From Terriglobus aquaticus (GTDB lineage: Bacteria; Acidobacteriota; Terriglobia; Terriglobales; Acidobacteriaceae): a stretch of DNA of 64,000 nt. Position numbers and translations under genes: made by a program. Below the pieces are notes generated by a model, which was not told where the DNA came from, made no database searches, and was given only the letters and a program-made list of their open reading frames with translations. Location of the stretch: NCBI RefSeq assembly GCF_025685415.1, contig NZ_JAGSYB010000001.1, positions 3,968,001 through 4,032,000 on the forward strand, written 5' to 3'. Below are positions 43,179-52,113 of this stretch, in pieces; the first letter of the stretch is position 1, and each line of letters opens with the position of its first letter.

Positions 43179-44090
43179 CTAGTCGAGGGCTACGATGGCG
43201 ATGCCGGCGGCGTCGGCGGCGGCGCAGACGGCGGGCTCGTCGAAGATGAGGGTGCGGCCGGCTTCGAGGGCGAGGCAGGTGGCGGCCGCGCGCTGCATGG
43301 TCTGGACGGTGGCGAGGCCGATGACGGGGACGTCGAAGCGCATGTCCTGGTTGGGCTTGGCGACTTTGACGACGGTGAGCGAGCGCTGGAGGGCGCTGCC
43401 GCCGGCGGAGCCGGTATCGGTGGCGGTGTCGTCGGCATCGAGCGTGCGCATGAGGTCGCCGGCGCGGAGGATGGCGGCGTCGGTTCCTTCCATGGCTTCG
43501 ACCGCGACGCAGGCGCCGGCCGCGACGACGACGGTCTGGCCGAGGTCGAAGGCGGCGATGCCCTTTGCGACGGTGCGGCCGTAGGCGATGTCCTGCTCCT
43601 CCTGTGGCGAGGGAGCGCGCGCGGTGAGGACGCCGGGTTTGGCGAGCAGAGGCTCGAGGTAGCTGGTAGAGCTGATGAGCTGGATGCCTTCGTCGCCGAG
43701 AACCTTGGCGACGGCGCCGAGCAGCATGTCGGTGGAGCGGGTGCGAAGGCTGAGGAGAAGCTTGGCGAGGCGCCAGTCGGGGCGGATGCTGGAGAAGATC
43801 TGCTTGTGCTTGACCTGGCCGGCCATGACGGCGCGGGTAACGCCCTCTTGCTGGAAGGTTTCGATGAGGCGGGAGAGTTCGCCGAGGGAGAGCCAGTGGA
43901 CGCGGATCTGCGGGTCGCGGGCGGCGCGGTCGTTGATCTCGGGGTCGGTTTCTTCGCGGATGGCGGCGACAACGACGGTGAGGCCGTGGGCGCGGGCGGC
44001 GTCGAGGAGAAGGAAGGGGAAACGGCCGTTGCCGGCGATGAGGCCGAGGGTGTTCTGAGGGAGGTGCGGAGCGGGTGCTGGGTTCGGCAT
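43179..44090 (-). CDS. lpxI: UDP-2,3-diacylglucosamine pyrophosphatase LpxI
   Basis: A 303-residue LpxI (formerly DUF1009), which hydrolyses UDP-2,3-diacylglucosamine to lipid X in lipid A synthesis, replacing LpxH. Visible family segments: LGLIAGNGRFPFLLLDAARAHG at the N terminus; GVTRAVMAGQVKHKQIF; GDEGIQLISSTSYLEPLL; QTVVVAAGACVAVEAMEGTDA; DMRFDVPVIGLATVQTM. ATG 44090 is used; the frame is open to 44216 but the extension is not conserved-looking. lpxA and fabZ lie 2.4 kb away on the same strand. Confidence 0.92.
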   Translation of the reverse strand: MPNPAPAPHLPQNTLGLIAGNGRFPFLLLDAARAHGLTVVVAAIREETDPEINDRAARDPQIRVHWLSLGELSRLIETFQQEGVTRAVMAGQVKHKQIFSSIRPDWRLAKLLLSLRTRSTDMLLGAVAKVLGDEGIQLISSTSYLEPLLAKPGVLTARAPSPQEEQDIAYGRTVAKGIAAFDLGQTVVVAAGACVAVEAMEGTDAAILRAGDLMRTLDADDTATDTGSAGGSALQRSLTVVKVAKPNQDMRFDVPVIGLATVQTMQRAAATCLALEAGRTLIFDEPAVCAAADAAGIAIVALD

Positions 44091-44290
44091 GGGGTGCTGA
44101 GAGTTAGGGTACTGCGTCCGCTCGGTTGCTCTGCTGATGTTGGTGGGTGGTTTGTGGTGGTTGGATTCGCGGAGTAGGGCTGTGGAGATCGTGGAGTTGT
44201 TGCCATTAGGCGACATTCAGGGATGGGTGCCCTGTCCTAAACTGAGGCATCCACAAAAGCGGTATTGATTACGTTCGCAGGAATTCAGCC

Positions 44291-44971
44291 ATGTTCGTTA
44301 GGCTTCGCAAGACGTTGTTGTTTGCAGCGTGCAGTTTGGGACTCTTGGGTGCGCCGATGTTTGCGGCTGCGCCGACGAATAGCACGGACATGATCAATGC
44401 ATACCGCGGCAATGAGCAGTTCCAGCGAGTGGCGGACGCTTCGTTTCGCGCGTTTGAGGCTGGCCTGTCCACGCACTGCACGCAGGTGAGCGAACGGTGG
44501 ACCGAGGCGACGTTTGTGTACGCGGGCGCGCCGGAGCGCGATGCGGACGGCAAGCTGGTGCGTGTGGCGTGGGAAGAGCGCGTGCCGGGTGTGGCGTGCG
44601 GACGTTCGCGGTTGTACCGCGTTCGCGTGTCGATCGAGGGTGGCAAGGGTTCCGTGAAAGGGATGCTGCCGGGCGATGGCCTGTCGTCGCCCGATTTGCC
44701 GGAGGCTCAGGACGCGGTGAAGGCGGCGGTGCGATCGACACTGCAGGCTCACGCGACGTGCCAGATCGATGTGGTGGATACGCGGCTGCGGGCGAGTGGC
44801 GTGGTGGATGGCCGCGAGCCATGGAGCGAGATGTGGACGGTGACCGCGTGCGGACGGCAGATGCAGGTGCCGGTGCAGTTCACACCGCAGGCTTCGAAGG
44901 GCACGGACATTGATATTGAGCCGTCGAAGATTACGTTCGCCAACACGGTGACGATGGCCAAGCTGAACTAG
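44291..44971 (+). CDS. Secreted Cys-conserved protein, paralogue A
   Basis: A 226-residue secreted protein (signal peptide ending APMFAAA). It shares with the next gene the order EAGLSTHCTQV, WEERVPGVACGRSRLYR, MLPGDG, ATCQIDVVDT, EMWTVTACGRQMQVPVQFTP, with four aligned cysteines that could form two disulfides. No known family comes to mind. The two copies are 96 bases apart in the same direction. Confidence 0.7.
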   Translation: MFVRLRKTLLFAACSLGLLGAPMFAAAPTNSTDMINAYRGNEQFQRVADASFRAFEAGLSTHCTQVSERWTEATFVYAGAPERDADGKLVRVAWEERVPGVACGRSRLYRVRVSIEGGKGSVKGMLPGDGLSSPDLPEAQDAVKAAVRSTLQAHATCQIDVVDTRLRASGVVDGREPWSEMWTVTACGRQMQVPVQFTPQASKGTDIDIEPSKITFANTVTMAKLN

Positions 44972-45067
44972 GCAGGCGCGCCGTTCAGCGGCAGTGCCGT
45001 TCGACGAATCGCAGCAAACCCGGGTTATTCAAGCGATTTCTGGCGCAGGTTACGCATCTACACGCGC

Positions 45068-45727
45068 ATGAGAGTTGCTGGTGTGTTTGTGCTGGCGTGT
45101 TGCGCGGCCGGCTTGCAGGGGGCTGCTGCGCTGGCGCAGACCCAAACTGCCGATCCAGTTGCGGTGGTGATCCAGAAGAATCGTGTTTTGCCGGGATTTC
45201 GGCAGGCGTTGCAGCGGAACTTCGTGAACTACGAAGCAGGGCTGAGCACGCAGTGCAAGCAGGTGGACCTGGATTGGTCCGCGTCGAGCGCTCGCGTGTT
45301 GCGGCATGGAATGATGCTGCCGAGCGGTCAGGCGGATGGCGTGCAATGGGAAGAAAAGGTGCCGGGCAAAGCCTGCGGAGAGGCGCGGGAATATCGTGCA
45401 CTGATCGTTCTGCGCAACGGTGAGGGCGGGATACAGCCGCTGCTGCCAGGGGATGGCTGGGCCGGACCGCTGCTGGAGCACGACACGATGCTGCAGGTGA
45501 ATGCGGCGGCCGCGGTCTATACGCACGACCACTGCCCGGTGGATGTGGTGCACACGCACCTGGCGAGCGGGACGCCGAGTGAGGACCCGAAGGCAAGCTG
45601 GACCGAGACGTGGACGGTTCACTCGTGCGGCAAGCACTTTGATGTGCCGATTACGTTTACCCCGGACAGCACTGGGGAGGGCACCAGCATGTCAGTGAAC
45701 GCCAGCAAGATTGTGTCGGTGCCGTAG
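45068..45727 (+). CDS. Secreted Cys-conserved protein, paralogue B
   Basis: A 219-residue paralogue of the preceding gene with signal peptide (VFVLACCAAGLQGAAALAQ). Matching segments: EAGLSTQCKQV, WEEKVPGKACGEAREYR, LLPGDGWAG, DHCPVDVVHTHL, ETWTVHSCGKHFDVPITFTP. All four framework cysteines align with copy A. Sequence identity elsewhere is modest, so the duplication is old. Confidence 0.7.
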   Translation: MRVAGVFVLACCAAGLQGAAALAQTQTADPVAVVIQKNRVLPGFRQALQRNFVNYEAGLSTQCKQVDLDWSASSARVLRHGMMLPSGQADGVQWEEKVPGKACGEAREYRALIVLRNGEGGIQPLLPGDGWAGPLLEHDTMLQVNAAAAVYTHDHCPVDVVHTHLASGTPSEDPKASWTETWTVHSCGKHFDVPITFTPDSTGEGTSMSVNASKIVSVP

Positions 45728-45886
45728 TAGGCGTTCTTTCGCAGTACTTGAGTTCCAAGGCTCGGGAGACGCAGATCGGTTTTGCTGTTCTGGGCGGCGA
45801 CGGCTATCTACAGCAGGTTCCGTTTACGGTCGGAATTTCCGAAGCGCAAAAAGCCCTACGCTGGCGGTGCTCCCAGGAGAGTGCTC

Positions 45887-46429
45887 ATGCGTCGCGTGCT
45901 TTTGCTGCCATTGCTGTTTCTGCTGCTTGGCTGCGGCCGGGCGTATGCGGATACGACTTACAACGTTTACGGGACGCTGGAAGACGGCGTGGGCACGTTC
46001 CAAGGAACGCTGGTGTACCTGCCGCAGTACCAGGACGTGGGCCGGGTGACAGGAACGATCACCGACGGAAGTTATTCGTTCACGATCCCGAGTTATCTGG
46101 GTGAGAACCTGGATTACAGCGGCATCTTCCATATCGATGTGTTCTCGGTCGGGCTGGCGTATGACCTGTACCTGGAGATCCCGGACAGTGTGCTGCAGTC
46201 AGGCGCTGGTGGAGCGTTCTGTGCGTTGAGTACGATGTGCGCTGGAACGGCGCCCAGCTACTTCCAGGACTATGACCTGACCGGAAATGCGCTCTTTGCA
46301 CGGGAGAGGTTCCAGACGCTGACGCTGTCGCCTCAGGCAACACCGGAGCCGGACAGCCTGTTGCTGCTGGGCACTGGAGTTGTCGGCATGGCGGCGGGCC
46401 TGTGGCGGCGAGTTCGCGCGAGGATCTGA
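45887..46429 (+). CDS. PEP-CTERM domain secreted protein
   Basis: A 180-residue exported protein: signal peptide (VLLLPLLFLLLGCGRAYA), a beta-rich body (TTYNVYGTLEDGVGTFQGTLVYL ... VTGTITDGSYSFTIPSYLG) with two cysteines (FCALSTMC), and the sorting tail ATPEPDSLLLLGTGVVGMAAGLWRRVRARI. ATG 45887 has AGGAGA six bases upstream; the open frame to 45782 is not used. The body is unrelated to the other PEP-CTERM protein here. Confidence 0.85.
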   Translation: MRRVLLLPLLFLLLGCGRAYADTTYNVYGTLEDGVGTFQGTLVYLPQYQDVGRVTGTITDGSYSFTIPSYLGENLDYSGIFHIDVFSVGLAYDLYLEIPDSVLQSGAGGAFCALSTMCAGTAPSYFQDYDLTGNALFARERFQTLTLSPQATPEPDSLLLLGTGVVGMAAGLWRRVRARI

Positions 46430-46468
46430 CGGCAGCGCAGATTTGAGAGGTGCAATTCCTGCGCGGTG

Positions 46469-47254
46469 CTACTTGATGACGCCGCGCTCGGATTTGGCAA
46501 TGAAGTTCGCTAGGTAGGCGACGCGGGGGCCAAACTCGCCGGAGTCGATGCGCTGCTGGATGGCGGCGAGGGCGTCGGTTGTGTTGAGCTTGCTGGCCTG
46601 GAGCAGGCGGTAGGCGGCGCGAAGCTGCTTGATCTCTTCGGGGGTGAAGCCGCGGCGTTCGAGGCCGACCTTGTTGATGCCGAAGGCGCGGTTTTCGCGG
46701 CGGACGCTGGTGAGCGAGTAGGGCAACACGTCCTGCGTGATGGTGGTGCCACCGCCCAGGTACGCGTAGGCGCCGACCGTGCAGTACTGGTGAATGGGCG
46801 CGTTGGCGCTGAGGACGGCGAAGTCCTCCACGGTGACGTGGCCGGCGAGCGTGGCGCCGTTGGGCAGGATGCAGCCGTTGCCGATGTGCGAGTCGTGGCC
46901 GATGTGGACGTAGGCCATGATGAGACAGTCGGAGCCGACGGTGGTCTCGCCGCCGCCGCCGACGGTCCCGCGACTGATGGTGACGGATTCGCGGATGGTG
47001 TTGCGATGGCCGATGGTGAGCTTTGTCGGCTCGTTGTTGTACTTCAGGTCCTGCGGGCTGATGCCGAGCGAGGTGAAGGGGAAGATCCGGTTGTCGTCGC
47101 CGAGGGTGAGATGGCCGTCGAGCACGACGTGGCTGACGAGTTCGCAGCGTTCGCCGAGCACGACGTTGGGACCGATGGTGCAGAAGGGGCCGACGGTGCA
47201 GGAGTCTGGGATAACGGCGCCCGGCGCGACGATGCTGGACGGATGGATGGGCAT
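46469..47254 (-). CDS. lpxA: UDP-N-acetylglucosamine acyltransferase LpxA
   Basis: A 261-residue LpxA, the first enzyme of lipid A synthesis, which transfers a 3-hydroxyacyl chain from ACP to UDP-GlcNAc. Left-handed beta-helix hexapeptide repeats are plain (IHPSSIVAPGAVIPDSCTVGPFCTIGPNVVLG), with the catalytic-His region LIMAYVHIGHDSHIGNGC and the C-terminal helical domain (AFGINKVGLERRGFTPEEIKQLRAAY). ATG 47254 is two bases after the fabZ stop, so the genes are coupled. Confidence 0.96.
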   Translation of the reverse strand: MPIHPSSIVAPGAVIPDSCTVGPFCTIGPNVVLGERCELVSHVVLDGHLTLGDDNRIFPFTSLGISPQDLKYNNEPTKLTIGHRNTIRESVTISRGTVGGGGETTVGSDCLIMAYVHIGHDSHIGNGCILPNGATLAGHVTVEDFAVLSANAPIHQYCTVGAYAYLGGGTTITQDVLPYSLTSVRRENRAFGINKVGLERRGFTPEEIKQLRAAYRLLQASKLNTTDALAAIQQRIDSGEFGPRVAYLANFIAKSERGVIK

Positions 47255-47256
47255 GG

Positions 47257-47874
47257 CTAGACGGCGGCCTCGGTGTCTGCTTCTGAAACGGCAAGCGGAT
47301 CCGGGCGGCAGGCTTCGCCGGTCGCGGGCGCAAGGGAGGCCGACGAAGCGATGGCGCTGCTTGCAGCCGAGCTCTGGGCAACTGGAGCAGTGCTGCTGGG
47401 GGTTGATGCTGCTGTGTTGCCGGGACGTGGGACGAGCTGGCACATGACGGTGGCTTCGCAGGCGAGCTTGCCGTCGACCTTGGCGGTGCCCTTCATCTTG
47501 ACGGCAGTGGAGCGCCAGTTGAGGACGGAGACTTCGATGATGAGCTGGTCGCCGGGGGTGACGGGCTTGCGGAACTTGGCGCCGTCGATGCCGGTGAAGA
47601 CCATGAGCTTGCCGTCGCGATCGGGGATCTCGTTGAGCAGGAGCGCGCCGCCGGCCTGAGCGATCGCCTCAATGATGAGCACGCCGGGCATGAGCGGGTA
47701 GTCCGGGAAATGACCGGTGAACTGCGGCTCGTTGGCGGTGACGTTTTTGAGGCAGACGATGCGTTGGCGCGGCTCGACTTCCAGAACGCGGTCGATGAGC
47801 AGGAACGGGTAGCGGTGCGGCAAAAGCCGCATGATCTGCTGGATGTCGATGGAGGTCGGGCTTGGGTCTGGCAT
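47257..47874 (-). CDS. fabZ: 3-hydroxyacyl-ACP dehydratase FabZ with C-terminal extension
   Basis: A 205-residue FabZ. The hot-dog domain (about 1-150) is standard: IMRLLPHRYPFLLIDRVLE with the catalytic His, and GHFPDYPLMPGVLIIEAIAQAGG with the catalytic acid region. It dehydrates 3-hydroxyacyl-ACP and shares that substrate pool with LpxA. Most FabZ proteins end near residue 150; here about 52 extra residues of Ala/Ser/Pro/Thr-rich low complexity follow. ATG 47874 is chosen by family. Confidence 0.93.
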   Translation of the reverse strand: MPDPSPTSIDIQQIMRLLPHRYPFLLIDRVLEVEPRQRIVCLKNVTANEPQFTGHFPDYPLMPGVLIIEAIAQAGGALLLNEIPDRDGKLMVFTGIDGAKFRKPVTPGDQLIIEVSVLNWRSTAVKMKGTAKVDGKLACEATVMCQLVPRPGNTAASTPSSTAPVAQSSAASSAIASSASLAPATGEACRPDPLAVSEADTEAAV

Positions 47875-48057
47875 GACTAGCCAAGTATAGAGGCGCAACG
47901 GCGAAGTTGGATGCGGCGCGGGAACGGGGAATGCGGGTGGGAGGTGGCGGGGAGTGCAGCAGCGCCGTACCACGACATCGCAATCTTCGACACAACTCTT
48001 GTGGCGAAATGACGTCTGAATTCGTAAGTCACAGGATCACGTTGTTACGACGGACTT

Positions 48058-49122
48058 ATGCGCTTCTTGCTTTCACAACGCGTGGAACGGCGGTGGTTTG
48101 CTGCGAATGCGGTGCGGCGTGACCGTGCCGGCCAAGCGCGCCGCCCTGGCTTGCTGAGCCTGCTGGTGTTGGCGATGTTTGTGCTGGGCGCGGGACGGTG
48201 CTGGGCTTCGGCGGCGTTGCTGATGGAAGAGCCGTTCGGAGAGTTTGGAGCGTTCAATCCGACGGGGCATGCGGCGGTGTACCTGGATCGCGTGTGCGCC
48301 GACACGCCGACGCACCTGCGGATGTGTGGGCCGGGCGAGCATGGCGTGGTGATCAGCCGGTACCACAAGGTGCATGGCGACGACTGGCTGGCGATGCCGC
48401 TGATTCCGTATCTGTACGCGGTGGACCGGATGCAGGACGTGCCGACAGCAATGACGGAGCCGCTGGAAGTGGAGTTGCGCGAGAAGTACTGGCGCGAACA
48501 TCTGCAGGAGCTGGCGCCGGCGGAGGAGGATGGGTCAGCGCCGGGCGGGGAGTGGATCCAGTTGGTTGGGTCGTCGTATGACCGCAAGATTCACGGCTTT
48601 GAAGTGGAGACGACGACGGAGCAGGATGAGCGGCTGGTAGCGCTGTTCAACGACCGCCGCAACGTCTCCCACTTCAACCTGTTCTTTCACAACTGCGCGG
48701 ATTTTTCGCGTGTGGTGCTGAACACGTACTTTCCGGGCGCGGTCCATCGGAGCTTTGTGGCGGACGTGGGGATGATGACGCCGAAGCAGGCCGCGAAGTC
48801 GCTGATGAAGTATTCGGCGAAGCATCCGGAGTTGAAGCTGACGACGTTTGTGATCGAGCAGGTACCGGGATCGCTGCCGCGCAGCCATAACGTGGATGGC
48901 GTGGAAGAGTCGCTGGTGCGCAGCAAGAAGTACATTGTGCCGATGGTGGTGCTGACGCCGCACATCGCGATGGTTGCGGCGGCGGGCTACCTGACCGGCG
49001 GGCGCATGAAGCTGCCCAAAGATGCGCCGGTGTTTGAGATCAGTGACGAAGTGACGTCGCCGGCGGTCGCGGTGACGCGGGCGGATACGGCGGTTGTGGC
49101 ACTCGCTGCTGCGGGGAATTAG
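48058..49122 (+). CDS. Secreted protein with papain-like (LRAT/NlpC-type) His...HNC signature
   Basis: A 354-residue protein with a signal/anchor helix (about 32-50). FNPTGHAAVYLD (His71) and FNLFFHNCADFSR (His211, Cys213) recall circularly permuted papain-fold hydrolases such as DUF4105-, LRAT- and PPPDE-like proteins, in which a GHAAVY strand is followed far downstream by NC. A second hydrophobic stretch (VPMVVLTPHIAMVAAAGYLTGG, about 300-322) may be a membrane helix. The fold suggestion is inference; the substrate is unknown. Confidence 0.6.
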   Translation: MRFLLSQRVERRWFAANAVRRDRAGQARRPGLLSLLVLAMFVLGAGRCWASAALLMEEPFGEFGAFNPTGHAAVYLDRVCADTPTHLRMCGPGEHGVVISRYHKVHGDDWLAMPLIPYLYAVDRMQDVPTAMTEPLEVELREKYWREHLQELAPAEEDGSAPGGEWIQLVGSSYDRKIHGFEVETTTEQDERLVALFNDRRNVSHFNLFFHNCADFSRVVLNTYFPGAVHRSFVADVGMMTPKQAAKSLMKYSAKHPELKLTTFVIEQVPGSLPRSHNVDGVEESLVRSKKYIVPMVVLTPHIAMVAAAGYLTGGRMKLPKDAPVFEISDEVTSPAVAVTRADTAVVALAAAGN

Positions 49123-49177
49123 GCGCGGCGTTTTGCCTGCCGGAAGGCTTGGCAGTGTGCGCGTGTAGAGATCGACA

Positions 49178-50071
49178 CTATTCGGGTTTCAGGTAGCTAG
49201 CGATCGGCAGGTGCGCGTTGCGGATGGCGGTGGCTACGTCGTGCGCGATGAGGGTTGCGCCTTCGGCACTGGAGTGAGTGTGGTCCTTCGGGAAAAGCGG
49301 GGCGGTTGCGTCAGGGCCTAGCGCCTGCAGGCGGTCGGCTTCGATGGTGGAGAGGTCGACGACGGGGATGTGCTCCTGTGCGGCGACCTGGTCGATCGGG
49401 GCGGTGTAGCCCATGTCGCGCTCGATGTGAGGCTTGCCGTCGGGGCCGGGTGTCCAGATGTTGCGGACGGTGAGCGTGAGCAGGATGGGGTGAACGCCTT
49501 TGGCCTTGGCCTGATCGATCATCTGGCGCAGGTACCAGCCGAAGGTGTGTACGGTTTCGGTCTGGCCGGCGAGCGGGCCTGCGGTTTGCGGCACGTCTTT
49601 CGTTTCGTCGCCGATGCCTTTGAGGGTGCCGCGCGGCTTGGCTCCGCCGAGGTCGCCTCCATCGTTGTGGCCCATTTGCAGAAGCAGGGTGTCGCCCGGC
49701 TTTATTTCGGCGAGGACCTTTTGCCACCAGCCCTCGTTGATGTAGGTGCGGGAGGAGCGGCCGGCGCGGGCGCGATTGGCTACGTTGATGCGGGCGGTGT
49801 CGACGAGCGGGGCGAAGTGATCGCCCCAGCCGAGGTCGGCGCCGTTGCGCGCGGTGGAGTCGCCGACGATGAAGAGCGTGGGCAGCGCAGGGTTGAGCGG
49901 CGGGTCCTTGGGCAGGTTGGATTGGGTGGGAGTTTCGGGCGGCGTGACGTTGGGCGCGGCGGGTGTCTGCGTTTGCGCGTAGCAGGTGAGCGTGAATGCG
50001 AGAGGCAGGGCGAGCAGCAGGCGCGGAGCGATCACGCGGTGAGGGTAGCAGGTCTGTTTCACATTGGACAA
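49178..50071 (-). CDS. SGNH/GDSL esterase, rhamnogalacturonan-acetylesterase-like
   Basis: A 297-residue secreted esterase with a signal peptide (LLLALPLAFTLTCYAQ). Block I FIVGDSTARN (Ser72), block II GRSSRTYINEG, block III GHND (134-137) and block V DHTH (D263, H266) complete the SGNH set. The family includes rhamnogalacturonan acetylesterases, which deacetylate pectin, in line with plant-polymer use. A GTG start at residue 13 would give a tighter signal peptide. Confidence 0.85.
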   Translation of the reverse strand: MSNVKQTCYPHRVIAPRLLLALPLAFTLTCYAQTQTPAAPNVTPPETPTQSNLPKDPPLNPALPTLFIVGDSTARNGADLGWGDHFAPLVDTARINVANRARAGRSSRTYINEGWWQKVLAEIKPGDTLLLQMGHNDGGDLGGAKPRGTLKGIGDETKDVPQTAGPLAGQTETVHTFGWYLRQMIDQAKAKGVHPILLTLTVRNIWTPGPDGKPHIERDMGYTAPIDQVAAQEHIPVVDLSTIEADRLQALGPDATAPLFPKDHTHSSAEGATLIAHDVATAIRNAHLPIASYLKPE

Positions 50072-50159
50072 TGTTTCCGAATGCGCTGAGGGGGGTTAGG
50101 GCGGAGCGTTCGAGCCTTGCGCATTCGTTTGAGGGCAAGTTCGTGCTTCAATCTGGAGC

Positions 50160-51962
50160 ATGCCTTCTTTCTTGCGTTGGATGGGCAGCGGAGTTGCCGC
50201 TGCGCTGGCGGTTTCGTGTTGCATGAGCGCGCAGGTGCCTGCCGTGACGAGCTCGCCGGTGACGGTGCCGATGCCGGATGCGTTTCCGATTCGCTTGCGG
50301 ACCGATGTGCCGCGGATGGATGCGAAGCTGCGGGCGAAGATGGATCGCGACCTGATGGAAGTGGATGTGCCGCGCTTGCAGGCGATGTACGCGAAGCGGC
50401 GCTACACGGTGGAGCAGGTGACGCGGTGGTACCTGGACCGGATTGCGCGCTACAACGGCGTGTATCGCAGCGTGCAGACGGTGGACGTGGAAGGTGCTCT
50501 GCAACGGGCTCGTGCAGAGGATGCGGAGCGGGGCGGCGCGCATGGAGCGCTGTGGGGCGTGCCGATCGTGATCAAGGCCAACACCGCCGTGCACGGCTTG
50601 CCGGATACGGATGGATGGGCGGGGTTCGCGATTCCGGGGCATGAGTTTGTAGCGGGCAAGGATGCGACGGTGGTGGCGAAGCTGCGGGCTGCCGGCGCGG
50701 TGATCCTCGGCATTACGAACATGCCGGACTTCGCGGCGAGCGATACGAACCGGTCGACGGTGTTTGGCCGGACGGGGAATGCGTATGACGTGCGGTTCTC
50801 GCCGGGCGGGTCGAGCGGCGGAACGGTGACGGCGGTGACCGAGAATGAGGCGATGCTGGGCACGGGCACGGACACAGGTAACAGCATTCGCATGGTGGCG
50901 GGGACGAGCAGCGTGGTGGGTGTGTTTCCGACGCGCGGGCTGGTGTCGATTGCGGGCATTGCGCCGCTGGATTGGTTGCTGGACAACACTGGGCCGATTG
51001 CGCGGAACGTGACGGACGCGGCGATTGCGTTGGGCGTGATGGCGGGCGAGGACGCGCAGGACTTCAAGACGGAGGGAAGCGCGGCGAAGGCGCAGCCCGG
51101 GCCGTATACGCAGTACCTGAAGGCGGATGCGCTGAAGGGCAAGCGGTTCGGTGTGCCGGCAATCATCTTTGACCCGAAGGGGACGCCGCTGCAGCCGGAG
51201 ACGAAGGCGATGCTGATGGTCACGATCGACCTGTTGCGCAAGGCCGGTGCCGAGGTGGTGATCGACAAGGATCTGCTGCCGGCATCGTTTCTGGATGCGC
51301 AGAAGAAGGTGGAGACGGGGCCGTACCGGCGCGATGGAGCGATGCAGTGGTTGGGCAACTATGGGCCGGCGGAGTACAAGGATGATTCCCAGTACAAGGC
51401 CGCGACGGGACACAGGCTGCCGCCGGTGTTCACGGGCGTGAGCGGATCGCTGGATGACCTGGTCGATGCGGCGAGCGGGGATGCCCCACCGCCGCCGCCA
51501 ACGTCGACGGACGGCGCGCGACGTGGAGCGGACCGGTACCGCAACCTGCCACCGCAGGTTGTGCTGAAGGACGATCCAAACGCGCAGGCAAAGTACTTTG
51601 GGCCGCGCGAGGCGATGCTGCAGCAGTACATGGAAGCGCTGGACCGGTTTCGCCTGGATGGGTTGATCTATCCCACGGCGCAGATGCCTCCGCCGGACGA
51701 GACGATGCCGCAGGATGGAAGGCTGTCGGGCGGGCCACACTCGAAGACAGGCTGGGTGAACAACATTGGCGTGCCGGCGATTGCGATGCCGGCAGGGTAT
51801 TACCCGACGGGGATCCCGTTTGGGCTGGAGATCAGCGCGCGGCCGTGGCGGGATGGCGATCTGCTGGGATGGGCGTATGCGTTTGAGCAGGCGACGAAGC
51901 TGCGGAAGCCGCCTGTGCTCGTCGAGAGTGGGTTGACGACGGCAGGGCCGTACAAGCAGTAA
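50160..51962 (+). CDS. Secreted amidase-signature family hydrolase
   Basis: A 600-residue amidase-signature enzyme with a signal peptide (ending VSCCMSAQ). The triad is visible: Lys139 in VPIVIKANTA, the cis-Ser in SPGGSSGGT (216-222) and the nucleophile Ser242 in GTDTGNSIRMVAG, where the usual GGS reads GNS. A Pro-rich insert near residue 440 (GDAPPPPPTSTDG) separates the domain's halves. Such exported amidases act on amides or peptidoglycan; the substrate is unknown. Confidence 0.88.
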   Translation: MPSFLRWMGSGVAAALAVSCCMSAQVPAVTSSPVTVPMPDAFPIRLRTDVPRMDAKLRAKMDRDLMEVDVPRLQAMYAKRRYTVEQVTRWYLDRIARYNGVYRSVQTVDVEGALQRARAEDAERGGAHGALWGVPIVIKANTAVHGLPDTDGWAGFAIPGHEFVAGKDATVVAKLRAAGAVILGITNMPDFAASDTNRSTVFGRTGNAYDVRFSPGGSSGGTVTAVTENEAMLGTGTDTGNSIRMVAGTSSVVGVFPTRGLVSIAGIAPLDWLLDNTGPIARNVTDAAIALGVMAGEDAQDFKTEGSAAKAQPGPYTQYLKADALKGKRFGVPAIIFDPKGTPLQPETKAMLMVTIDLLRKAGAEVVIDKDLLPASFLDAQKKVETGPYRRDGAMQWLGNYGPAEYKDDSQYKAATGHRLPPVFTGVSGSLDDLVDAASGDAPPPPPTSTDGARRGADRYRNLPPQVVLKDDPNAQAKYFGPREAMLQQYMEALDRFRLDGLIYPTAQMPPPDETMPQDGRLSGGPHSKTGWVNNIGVPAIAMPAGYYPTGIPFGLEISARPWRDGDLLGWAYAFEQATKLRKPPVLVESGLTTAGPYKQ

Positions 51963-52113
51963 GGTCGCGGGGCGTCACTCAGAGGTGGGTTGAGCGAGGC
52001 CGGAACGTCTGGATGGCTTCTGGCCGCGCCCGTGCGATTTCGCTTGCAGGGGGAACTCTCCGTGGGCAGAATGTTGCCGTTCCCATAAGTTCAGTGACTG
52101 TAGGAGCCGTACG

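Noticed and set aside
50148-51740. 530-codon open frame antisense to the amidase
   Set aside because: Arg/His/Pro-rich product, no motif, no ribosome-binding site; mirrors the biased codon use of the amidase. The same applies to antisense frames at 10682-12022, 32130-33497, 54736-56388 and 61226-62833.
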